Assembly (NCBI GenBank): GCA_009924765.1
Contig: RFQW01000092.1
Span: 1 to 6,785, forward strand
Direction: 5' to 3'
DNA from: Planctomycetota bacterium
GTDB taxonomy: Bacteria; Planctomycetota; Phycisphaerae; Phycisphaerales; SM1A02
DNA length: 6,785 nucleotides
The first letter of the stretch is position 1; every line of letters starts with the position of its first letter. Position numbers and translations under genes: made by a program. Below the pieces are notes generated by a model. That model had not been told where the DNA came from, searched no databases, and saw only the letters and a list, made by a program, of their open reading frames with translations. Below, one piece after another: positions 1 to 5,274 of the stretch.

Positions 1-142
1 GAATCGAGGTGGGCGTGGTCTCGAAGTAGCCAGTGCGGCTGGGGTCCATGTAGCTCTTGGTCTCGCAGCCGGCGAAGGCGGCGAGGACAGCCAGAAGCGA
101 CCCATGAACGAGGACTCGGAGGGGAAGATTCAACAGTTGCAC
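1..142 (-). CDS. Lipoprotein, N-terminal part only (possible polysaccharide-export type)
   Basis: This is the first 47 codons of a minus-strand gene whose remainder lies beyond the left edge. From the GTG at 142 the product begins with a short N-region, a hydrophobic stretch (about residues 8-24, ending LLAVLAAFAGC), and a lipobox-like AFAGC with the Cys at residue 26. It should therefore be exported and lipid-modified. The mature part starts CETKSYMDPSRTGYFETTP. The 'DPS-x-TG-x-F/W-x-x-TP' flavour resembles the N-terminus of SLBB-type polysaccharide biosynthesis/export lipoproteins of planctomycetes as I recall them, but the diagnostic domains are outside the window, so this identity is weak. 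The GTG is the only plausible start that gives a full signal peptide (a TTG at 133 would shorten it). It has neither a Shine-Dalgarno match nor the TAnnnT box at -12 seen before other genes here. A TACGCT at 193-188 could serve as a -10 with a leader of about 40 nt. Confidence 0.6.
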   Translation of the reverse strand, partial: MQLLNLPLRVLVHGSLLAVLAAFAGCETKSYMDPSRTGYFETTPTSI

Positions 143-305
143 CTTAGAAAGGGGGACACTCAGAAACCGTCTATCGGAAGGTTGCGCAGCGTACCTGTAC
201 GGAAGGCCCATTTGCATGCACGGCCAACCCTCAGGATGTGGCTCACTTCGAGCTCCAAAGCACTCTGAACCCGGTACTTGCAAGTTATTGACCAATGTTG
301 CGAAT
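143..305. other. Intergenic stretch with short palindromes, no gene seen
   Basis: These 163 bp lie between the pyrB stop and the start of the lipoprotein gene, both on the minus strand. No credible reading frame is present. By hand count, the part from 241 to 300 is near 48% G+C, clearly lower than the surroundings. It holds several short symmetrical sequences: CGTAC-CT-GTACG (190-201), TGCATGCA (213-220), ACTTGCAAGT (276-285, a perfect 10-bp palindrome) and ATTG-AC-CAAT (287-296). No stem followed by a T-run, which would mark an intrinsic terminator for pyrB, was found. Confidence 0.5.
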
Positions 306-1241
306 TCACCCGCGTGTCGCTTGCGAAGCGAGTGCCCACTCCAGCACCGCCATGCGGGCCGCAACACCATGGGTTACCTGTCGCAGGATGCGAATTCCGC
401 CATGCTCATCGGCGACCGCGTCGTCGATCTCGATTCCCCGGTTGACCGGACCCGGGTGCAGCACGACCGCGTGCGACTGAAGGCGCTTCGCGCGATCCTG
501 GGTCAGTCCATACATTGTCCTATAATCATCAGAAATGCCGCTGGAAGCGCCGCGTTCCATCTGGATGCGAAGAAGCATGATGGCGTCCAGTTCTCCAATG
601 ATCGAATCAAGATCGTGCGTTATCGAGATCTTATCGCTTGTCTTTGCGATCAGACCCTGGCTCTTGTTCACCAGCGTTGGGGGACCAATCAGCACCACAT
701 TGGCGCCAAGGATCGAAAGCCCTTGCACTGCAGAGTGCGCGACGCGGCTGTTCGCGATGTCGCCAACGATGCCGATTCGCCGGCCCGTCAGATCTCCCAG
801 CGACTCCCGCAGCGTGACAAGGTCGAGCAGCCCCTGCGTTGGGTGCTCGTGTCGACCGTCACCGGCATTGATGACCGGAATCCGCACCCGCTTGGCCACC
901 ATGGCGGGCCCACCGGAGATGCTGGTTCGAATCACGATCGCACCCACACCCATGGCTTCCACATTCAGGGCCGTGTCGATCAGCCCCTCGCCCTTGCTGG
1001 CGCTCGAACCAGCCGCGGTGAGCGTGAACACCTGGCCGCCAAGCCGATGCACGGCTGTCTCGAAACTGCAGCGCGTGCGCGTGGAATCCTCGAGGAACAG
1101 GTTTGCCACCACCCGCCCATCAAGCAGGTGCTTGCGGGGCTGACGCTGCTCGGCGATGGGCAGGTTCGACTCGGCCGCCAACAGCATGGCCTCGAGCTCG
1201 GCTCGCGACATGCCCTCGATCTGGAGAAAGTCTCGGTCCAC
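306..1241 (-). CDS. pyrB: Aspartate carbamoyltransferase catalytic subunit
   Basis: PyrB condenses carbamoyl phosphate with L-aspartate to give N-carbamoyl-L-aspartate, the committed step of cytosolic pyrimidine synthesis. With the GTG at 1241 the product is 311 residues, the usual size. The carbamoyl-phosphate site STRTR (53-57), the mobile-loop SASKGEG with Lys83, Arg105, HPTQ (133-136), the RxQ motif (225-227) and HPGP (262-265) are all present. The carbamoyl-phosphate domain therefore occupies about 1-145 and the aspartate domain about 146-311. The frame stays open far upstream on this strand, but that part is antisense to the phosphoesterase gene. The stretch DFLQIEGMS just before the ATG at 1211 matches the family's usual N-terminal 'FL-x-I-x-x-L' segment, which favours GTG 1241 over ATG 1211 (301 residues). 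A TATCGT box ends 8 nt before the GTG and no Shine-Dalgarno is visible. No pyrI or pyrC is adjacent. The central part has lower G+C than its neighbours. Confidence 0.96.
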   Translation of the reverse strand: MDRDFLQIEGMSRAELEAMLLAAESNLPIAEQRQPRKHLLDGRVVANLFLEDSTRTRCSFETAVHRLGGQVFTLTAAGSSASKGEGLIDTALNVEAMGVGAIVIRTSISGGPAMVAKRVRIPVINAGDGRHEHPTQGLLDLVTLRESLGDLTGRRIGIVGDIANSRVAHSAVQGLSILGANVVLIGPPTLVNKSQGLIAKTSDKISITHDLDSIIGELDAIMLLRIQMERGASSGISDDYRTMYGLTQDRAKRLQSHAVVLHPGPVNRGIEIDDAVADEHGGIRILRQVTHGVAARMAVLEWALASQATRG

Positions 1242-1249
1242 GGCCCGGA

Positions 1250-1255
1250 ACGATA
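1250..1255 (-). promoter_or_regulatory. Possible -10 box for pyrB
   Basis: On the minus strand TATCGT fits TAnnnT and ends 8 nt before the proposed GTG at 1241. This places a transcription start at or very near the start codon. No -35-like hexamer sits 16-18 bp upstream. The spacing differs by two bases from the four other boxes in the window, so this one is less certain. Confidence 0.35.
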
Positions 1256-1322
1256 GCGTCGATCCCGGCTGGCCGCGGAGCCCTGTGCTCCAAGGCAATG
1301 CTGCCCAGAAGACCCCCTCGAC

Positions 1323-1328
1323 TACCCT
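1323..1328 (+). promoter_or_regulatory. Putative -10 box, leaderless phosphoesterase gene
   Basis: TACCCT fits TAnnnT and ends exactly 6 nt before the ATG at 1335. No Shine-Dalgarno sequence lies between it and the start, and no TTGACA-like element sits at 16-18 bp upstream. The same hexamer at the same spacing precedes the HD-GYP gene on the other strand. If it is a -10 element, transcription would start at about the A of the ATG. Confidence 0.5.
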
Positions 1329-1334
1329 GACCGC

Positions 1335-1952
1335 ATGGCTCGCCGCGTCTGGATCACGGCCGACACGCATTTCGGTGAAACCGAGGCCCTGTCCATGTTT
1401 GGGCGGCCGTTCGCCGATGCGCGGGCGATGGACGAGGCGCTGCTCGATGGCATCAATCGCTGCGTGGCCAAGCGCGATGTGCTGCTGCATCTCGGGGACT
1501 TCTGCGGCCCGCATGCCGAGGGCCGAAAGGCCCAATGCCTGCACGCACGGGCCATGCGCGAGCGCATCCGGTGCAAGCGCGTGACGCTGGTGCGAGGCAA
1601 CCACGACCCCTCCGCACGGAGCTTCGAGAGCCTGTTTGAATCGGTGCACGACCTGCTGAGCTGGCGCACCGGCACGGACCGACTGCGCGTGAACGCGTGC
1701 CACTGGCCCCTGCGGCTGTGGCGCGGCCAGTTCAAGGGTGCGGTGCTGATGCACGGACATGCGCACGGCGGACTCGCCATGCAGGGACGCGCGGTGGATG
1801 TGGGCGTGGATGCGTGGCTGTGGCAACCCGTGCCGCTTGATCCACTCATCGCATGGCTGCAGCGCATCGCGTGCCACACCCCCGATGCGTGGCCCAGGCT
1901 GCAGCGCGATCGCGACCCGTCCGCGCTCCCCGACCTTGCGCTGCCGGGTTAG
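1335..1952 (+). CDS. Calcineurin-like metallophosphoesterase
   Basis: A 205-residue cytosolic protein with no signal peptide. It shows the metallophosphoesterase metal-binding blocks in order: ADTHFG (Asp10, His12), HLGDF (Asp55), RGNHD (Asn89, His90, Asp91), a lone His in NACHWPL (His123), and MHGHAHG (His140, His142, His144), followed by DVGVDAW (155-161). This order, and the 'TADTHFG ... RPF ... MDEAL' opening, match the COG4186-type calcineurin-like phosphoesterases. These are presumed to be di-metal phosphomonoesterases or phosphodiesterases of unknown natural substrate. All expected ligands are present, so it is probably active. The gene is divergent from pyrB across a 93-bp gap and is followed after 9 bp by a lipoprotein gene. 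Its stop codon TAG lies inside the proposed -10 of that next gene. The last 25 or so residues (after HTPDAW) are a family-untypical Arg/Asp/Pro-rich tail. Confidence 0.88.
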   Translation: MARRVWITADTHFGETEALSMFGRPFADARAMDEALLDGINRCVAKRDVLLHLGDFCGPHAEGRKAQCLHARAMRERIRCKRVTLVRGNHDPSARSFESLFESVHDLLSWRTGTDRLRVNACHWPLRLWRGQFKGAVLMHGHAHGGLAMQGRAVDVGVDAWLWQPVPLDPLIAWLQRIACHTPDAWPRLQRDRDPSALPDLALPG

Positions 1953-1955
1953 GAT
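1950..1955 (+). promoter_or_regulatory. Putative -10 box, leaderless lipoprotein gene
   Basis: TAGGAT fits TAnnnT and ends exactly 6 nt before the ATG at 1962. Its first three bases are the TAG stop codon of the phosphoesterase gene. No Shine-Dalgarno match precedes the ATG, as expected if the transcript starts at or next to the start codon. Confidence 0.5.
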
Positions 1956-1961
1956 TCCCGC

Positions 1962-2654
1962 ATGATTCGCGCCCCGCTTCTGCTTGTGATTGCATGCGTC
2001 GCATCCAGCGTGATCGGTTGCGCTTCAACGCCCGGCATCGGCGCCCCGGCACTGGTGGAGATCTCGCCCACCGTTGCGGTTGGCACCTGGGCGCTCGCCG
2101 ATGAGCGAAACGTGACCTTCAACGTGGTGCTGCGCGAGGATGGATCCGCCACCAGCACCTGGAGCCGCGGCAACAACGGTGCGGCAGGTGAACAGGGCGG
2201 ATGGAGCATCCGCGATGGCGTGCTGACCGTGCGCTACAGCGACGGATGGATCGACACGATCCGCATGGGGCAGTTCGGATACGAGAAGCTTTCCTACGGA
2301 CCGATGGACCGCGACGCGAACCTTCCGAGCAGCTTTGGACAGGCGGTGAAGGTGCTGGAAGACTCGCGCGTGTGGGTGGGCGTATGGCGCACCAACAGCG
2401 TGCGCGAGGGCGCCATGGGCCAGGAACTGCTGATCTGCATGTCCAGCGATGGCGCCGCCGTGAAGAACATCGATGCGATCAACACCGGCTGCTGGCAGAA
2501 CCAGTCGCCCGGCGCGGCGATCTACTGGAGCGACGGCTGGTTCACGCAACTCTCCCGCAACGGAGACACGGTGACGGGCAAGAGCTGGGCGCCCGGCGCG
2601 GATCGAACCAAGCAACCCACCGGCGAGCAGCCCTGGGTGGAGGTGATCGAATGA
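1962..2654 (+). CDS. Two-lobed lipoprotein of unknown function
   Basis: I do not recognise a named family. The 230-residue product starts with MIRAPLLLVIACVASSVIGC, a signal peptide with lipobox VIGC and Cys20 as the lipidated residue, so it should be a membrane-anchored envelope lipoprotein. The mature part appears to be an internal duplication. Lobe A (about 38-117) has VGTW at 40-43, a Trp at 81, SDGW at 93-96, YGP at 112-114 and DR at 116-117. Lobe B (about 137-215) has VGVW at 139-142, Trp178, SDGW at 190-193, APG at 210-212 and DR at 214-215. Corresponding positions are 97-99 residues apart. Alternating polar/hydrophobic stretches around the Trp and Gly residues suggest small beta-sandwich or lipocalin-like barrels. 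The stop overlaps the start of the next lipoprotein gene (ATGA), and the last codons contain that gene's ribosome binding site. The two are therefore surely co-expressed. Confidence 0.8.
   Translation: MIRAPLLLVIACVASSVIGCASTPGIGAPALVEISPTVAVGTWALADERNVTFNVVLREDGSATSTWSRGNNGAAGEQGGWSIRDGVLTVRYSDGWIDTIRMGQFGYEKLSYGPMDRDANLPSSFGQAVKVLEDSRVWVGVWRTNSVREGAMGQELLICMSSDGAAVKNIDAINTGCWQNQSPGAAIYWSDGWFTQLSRNGDTVTGKSWAPGADRTKQPTGEQPWVEVIE
2639..2648 (+). promoter_or_regulatory. Perfect Shine-Dalgarno site inside the preceding gene
   Basis: GGAGGTGATC is a 10-nt perfect complement to the conserved 3' end of bacterial 16S rRNA. Its GGAGG core ends 7 nt before the ATG at 2651. It is read as coding sequence (Glu-Val-Ile region) at the end of the upstream lipoprotein. 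It is the only strong site of this type before a gene start in the window and it decides the start of the small lipoprotein. Confidence 0.85.
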
Positions 2655-2926
2655 GCCGTCGCAACGCAATGCTCGGTGCAGCCGCCCTGCTGCCGATCGC
2701 CCTGTGCGGTTGTCAGAAGCAGCTCTTCCCGAATTCGATGTCACCCACGCAGTTGCAGCAGCGACAGATGGATGGCGATGGCTCGCAGAGCTGGAACCAG
2801 AACAAGAGCTCGCTGTACTACTACGACCTGGACGACGGCGACAACGAGGATCCGTCCGTTGATCAGGGCGCGTATCCGAGCATGAGCGAGCCGTGGTGGA
2901 ATTCCCCCGGCTACATCGGCGGCTGA
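2651..2926 (+). CDS. Small acidic lipoprotein
   Basis: A 91-residue product of unrecognised family. Residues 1-21 form a signal peptide: RR at 3-4, a hydrophobic core LGAAALLPIAL, and a lipobox ending LCGC with Cys21 as lipid anchor (Cys19 lies within the box). The mature 71 residues are unusual: DGDGSQSW at 41-48, a YYY run at 56-58, an acidic cluster DLDDGDNED at 59-67, and an aromatic C-terminus (PWWNSPGY at 81-88) with hardly any basic residues after Arg38. It looks extended or disordered, and the Asp/Asn-rich parts might bind divalent cations, but this is not shown. The start is well supported by the Shine-Dalgarno site at 2639-2648 and by the 4-nt ATGA overlap with the two-lobed lipoprotein, which implies coupled translation. 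A longer upstream extension in this frame is antisense-like noise inside the previous gene. Confidence 0.8.
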   Translation: MSRRNAMLGAAALLPIALCGCQKQLFPNSMSPTQLQQRQMDGDGSQSWNQNKSSLYYYDLDDGDNEDPSVDQGAYPSMSEPWWNSPGYIGG

Positions 2927-2931
2927 GCCGC
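2919..2931. terminator. Weak hairpin at the convergent gene junction
   Basis: GCGGC-TGA-GCCGC forms a 5-bp GC stem whose loop is the stop codon of the small lipoprotein. It sits at the 10-bp gap between two convergent genes, where a bidirectional terminator would be useful, and it is symmetrical on both strands. There is no T-run on either side, so it does not meet the normal definition of an intrinsic terminator, and a 5-bp stem could be chance in GC-rich DNA. Confidence 0.2.
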
Positions 2932-2936
2932 ACGCG

Positions 2937-4139
2937 TCACTCGGCTGCCTGAATCATCCACAGACTGCCCGGCCCGCTTTCGGTGCCGTCGAACGCGCAC
3001 AGCACCAGTTCGCCGTTGTTCAGCTCACCGAAGCTGCTCCACATGCTCTTGCCGCCCTGTCGCTGCCACACCACTTCGGAAGGGGTGCATCGATCGCCGT
3101 TGCAGCGAAGGCCCCAGATGGTGCCGAAGGCGTAGTCGGCGTACAGGTACACACCCTGCAGGCTGGGCCACTTGCCGCCTCGATACACGAAGCCGCCCGT
3201 CACGCTCACGCCCTGATCATGCGGATATTCGGCGATGGGATCGAGGTACGCGGCTCCAGCGGTTCCGGGCTTGCCCTTGTCGAAGGCATGCAGGCCCTCG
3301 CGCGGATTCCACCCGTAGTTGCCGCCCTTCACGATCAGATCCACTTCCTCGTAGGCATTCTGCCCCACATCGCCGGCGAACAGCTGTCCGGTCTTGCGAT
3401 CGAAGCTCATGCGCCACACGTTGCGAAGGCCCGTGGCCCAGATCTCGGGCGCGGCCTTGGGGTTGTCGACGAACGGATTGTCCGATGGAATCGCGTAGGG
3501 CTCGCCGCCTTCGCTGCGGCGCACATCGATCCGGATGATCTTGCCGAGCAGCGCGGACATGTTCTGGCCGTTGCCGTGCGGATCGTTCGCTGCGCCGCCG
3601 TCTCCGAGGCTGAGATAGAGCATGCCATCGGGGCCAAACAGCACCGTGCCGCCGTTGTGATTGGAGTAGGGCTGCTTCACCTCCAGGAACACCTTCGCGC
3701 TCTTCAGCACCGGCATGCCGGTGGCCGGGTCCACGTCGAAGCGCGTGAGTTCGGAGCGCAGCGGCTTGTTGGCCGTGTAGTACAGGAAGAACTGATGCGT
3801 GTCGGCGAACTTGGGATCGAACACGATCGACAGCAGTCCAAGCTCGTTGCCCGCGCTGTGCACCTGCTCGCGGATGTCCATCCACACCTCGGCCTCGGTG
3901 GCATCCGGCTTGGTGAGGTCCAGGCGCATCACGCGACCCGCCTGCTCCAGCACGTACAGATGCCTGTCGTCGCCGGGCGCCTGCACGGCCTGCACCGGGC
4001 GCCGCAGCGTGATGTTGGGGAACAGGCGCTGCACATGCAGCCGCGGCATGTCGGCCTTGGCGGGATCCGAATCGGTCGGGGCGGATGCGGGGGGCGCCTG
4101 CAGGCAGAGAACGGCGAGACAAACGAGGAAGGTGTTCAT
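2937..4139 (-). CDS. Exported PQQ-dependent sugar dehydrogenase-like beta-propeller
   Basis: A 400-residue protein of the soluble glucose/sorbosone dehydrogenase family (GSDH; aldose sugar dehydrogenase and HHIP-like proteins). Known members oxidise sugars in the periplasm using bound PQQ and calcium. Residues 1-20 (LVCLAVLCLQAPPASA) look like a secretion signal with a possible cleavage after ASA; there is no lipobox at the usual place. The six-bladed propeller spans about 38-397. Family motifs are clear: GNELGLLSIVFDP (97-109), NHNGGTVLFGPDG with the catalytic-type His161, LGDGG (178-182), LLGKIIRIDV (197-206), GLRNVWR with Arg239, GDVGQNAYEEVD (256-267), GGNYGWN (272-278) and TGGFVYRG (314-321). 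No CxxCH haem motif or carbohydrate-binding domain is attached. Its ATG overlaps the stop of the DUF72 gene (ATGA) and has no Shine-Dalgarno site, so translation is probably coupled. Substrate and PQQ use are inferred from the family; some relatives have no demonstrated activity. Confidence 0.92.
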   Translation of the reverse strand: MNTFLVCLAVLCLQAPPASAPTDSDPAKADMPRLHVQRLFPNITLRRPVQAVQAPGDDRHLYVLEQAGRVMRLDLTKPDATEAEVWMDIREQVHSAGNELGLLSIVFDPKFADTHQFFLYYTANKPLRSELTRFDVDPATGMPVLKSAKVFLEVKQPYSNHNGGTVLFGPDGMLYLSLGDGGAANDPHGNGQNMSALLGKIIRIDVRRSEGGEPYAIPSDNPFVDNPKAAPEIWATGLRNVWRMSFDRKTGQLFAGDVGQNAYEEVDLIVKGGNYGWNPREGLHAFDKGKPGTAGAAYLDPIAEYPHDQGVSVTGGFVYRGGKWPSLQGVYLYADYAFGTIWGLRCNGDRCTPSEVVWQRQGGKSMWSSFGELNNGELVLCAFDGTESGPGSLWMIQAAE

Positions 4140-5236
4140 GATTGGATGGGGGTGGGCTGGGGCTCGAGGATGTTCGCATGCGCCGCGCGGATCGATTCAG
4201 CCAGCAGCGGAATCGAGCGCGGCGCCGATCCCTCGGCCTTGTTGTTGATGACGACGAAGGATTCGCCCCCCGCCGCCGTGCACGCCGCCACCAGCGCGGC
4301 GATCTCGGCACGACCGCTCGCGTCGGGTGCTGCCAGCGTGTCGAATGGCTCGAAGCGATCCTTCGCCTCCTGATAGCCGAGGTGATGCCCCAACAGCCAG
4401 CGCACCAGCAGGCATGGCGCTCGCGAAGGATCCCATCCGGCTTCGCGCAGCCGCCTCGCCTGCACGGCGGCGCTGGGCATGGTGGGAATCAGCCCAAGAC
4501 CCGGCACCAGACCCGTGTCGCGCAGCAGCGCGGCGAACTGCGCGCACGCATCGCCGCGGAACAGGGCCTCGTTGCGAACCTCCACGGCGTAGCGCGGACC
4601 GCGCGGCAGCGCCGACGCGAACGCGTGCAACCGATCAAGCAGATGTCGCGCATCGGTGATGGATTCGCGTGCGCCGAGCGTGAGCGTTGGAAACTGGAAA
4701 AGGATCGGACCGCATCGGGTGCCCAGACCGTTGACGGCCGGTGCGATCACATGATCCGTGGCCCACGCCGCATCCAGGAATCGCGCGTTGGCGGCGCCGT
4801 GCTCGCGTGCCGCGGCCACATCGCCGCGCGTGGTGCCATCGGCCTGCAGGTTGGGTCGCGTGCAGGCCTGATGCGCCTTCACCATGAACCGGAAATCACC
4901 CGGCACCAGCGCCGCGAGATCCGCATAGGTGTGCTCGCTGGGGGTCTCGTAGAAACTGCGATCGAGTCCCACCGTGCGATGCAGTGGATGGTGCGCATAC
5001 GCGGCCAGTCCCACCGACGCGAGGGACGCGACCGGCGCCTTGGGCGCATAGACCAGTCCGCGCCAGCCGGGGAACGACCAGCTGCTGGTGCCCAGCCGAA
5101 CGCGCGTGGACAGATTGGCCGCCAATGCGGTCTGCGCCGCATCGATCGGCGCAGGCGCCACCACTTCCATGGCCTGATCCATGGGCGAATGGCTGAAGAG
5201 CGATGGTTCACCGACTGGGCGACTTCGCGAAGGCAC
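4136..5236 (-). CDS. DUF72 (YecE-like) TIM-barrel protein
   Basis: A 366-residue protein whose residues about 45-350 match the DUF72 family, a TIM-barrel fold of unconfirmed biochemical role. Diagnostic pieces are VRLGTSSWSFPGWRGLVY (46-63), YAHHPLHRTVGLDRSFYETPS (80-100, the 'D-x-x-FY-x-TP' block), DFRFMVKAHQ (114-123), GPILFQFP (176-183), YAVEVRNE (216-223), and the C-terminal VVINNKAEGSAPRS (328-341), equivalent to the family's 'NN-x-x-x-G-x-AP'. The domain is preceded by a 40-residue Ala/Pro-rich N-terminus of no known meaning. GTG 5236 was chosen over the ATGs at 5182 and 5170 because a TAnnnT box lies 6 nt before it, as with other genes here. The downstream starts also remove only non-conserved sequence, so they cannot be excluded. 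The gene starts 38 bp after the HD-GYP stop and overlaps the sugar dehydrogenase-like gene by 4 nt. Confidence 0.88.
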   Translation of the reverse strand: MPSRSRPVGEPSLFSHSPMDQAMEVVAPAPIDAAQTALAANLSTRVRLGTSSWSFPGWRGLVYAPKAPVASLASVGLAAYAHHPLHRTVGLDRSFYETPSEHTYADLAALVPGDFRFMVKAHQACTRPNLQADGTTRGDVAAAREHGAANARFLDAAWATDHVIAPAVNGLGTRCGPILFQFPTLTLGARESITDARHLLDRLHAFASALPRGPRYAVEVRNEALFRGDACAQFAALLRDTGLVPGLGLIPTMPSAAVQARRLREAGWDPSRAPCLLVRWLLGHHLGYQEAKDRFEPFDTLAAPDASGRAEIAALVAACTAAGGESFVVINNKAEGSAPRSIPLLAESIRAAHANILEPQPTPIQS

Positions 5237-5242
5237 GGCACC

Positions 5243-5248
5243 ACGGTA
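5243..5248 (-). promoter_or_regulatory. Putative -10 box, leaderless DUF72 gene
   Basis: On the minus strand TACCGT fits TAnnnT and ends exactly 6 nt before the GTG at 5236. It lies in the 38-bp gap after the HD-GYP gene, so the DUF72 and beta-propeller pair may have its own promoter in addition to read-through. There is no Shine-Dalgarno and no -35-like hexamer at standard spacing. Confidence 0.45.
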
Positions 5249-5274
5249 GCAGTTGCCGGGCAGCGACCCCAGCG

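Noticed and set aside
216..1256. Plus-strand frame of 346 codons opposite pyrB
   Set aside because: No recognisable domain, His/Arg-rich composition, and it lies opposite a gene with intact catalytic motifs.
1277..1291. GGAGC-CCTGT-GCTCC inverted repeat between the divergent pyrB and phosphoesterase starts, considered as a shared operator
   Set aside because: A 5-bp repeat with a short loop is expected about once by chance in a 90-bp GC-rich region, and nothing else supports regulator binding.
1242..1877. Long minus-strand reading frame continuous with pyrB, suggesting a fused N-terminal domain of about 212 residues
   Set aside because: It is exactly antisense to the phosphoesterase gene, which has all its metal-binding motifs. 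The translated extension is His/Arg/Ala-rich without family features, as expected for antisense frames in GC-rich DNA.
2651..2926. DLDDGDNED in the small lipoprotein considered as an EF-hand or dockerin calcium loop
   Set aside because: The spacing does not follow the 12-residue DxDxDG...E pattern and no flanking helices are evident; only a general acidic cluster can be claimed.
3219..4373. Plus-strand frame of 384 codons opposite the sugar dehydrogenase-like gene
   Set aside because: It mirrors the codon pattern of the real minus-strand gene, has no signal peptide or domain, and spans the junction of two genuine genes.
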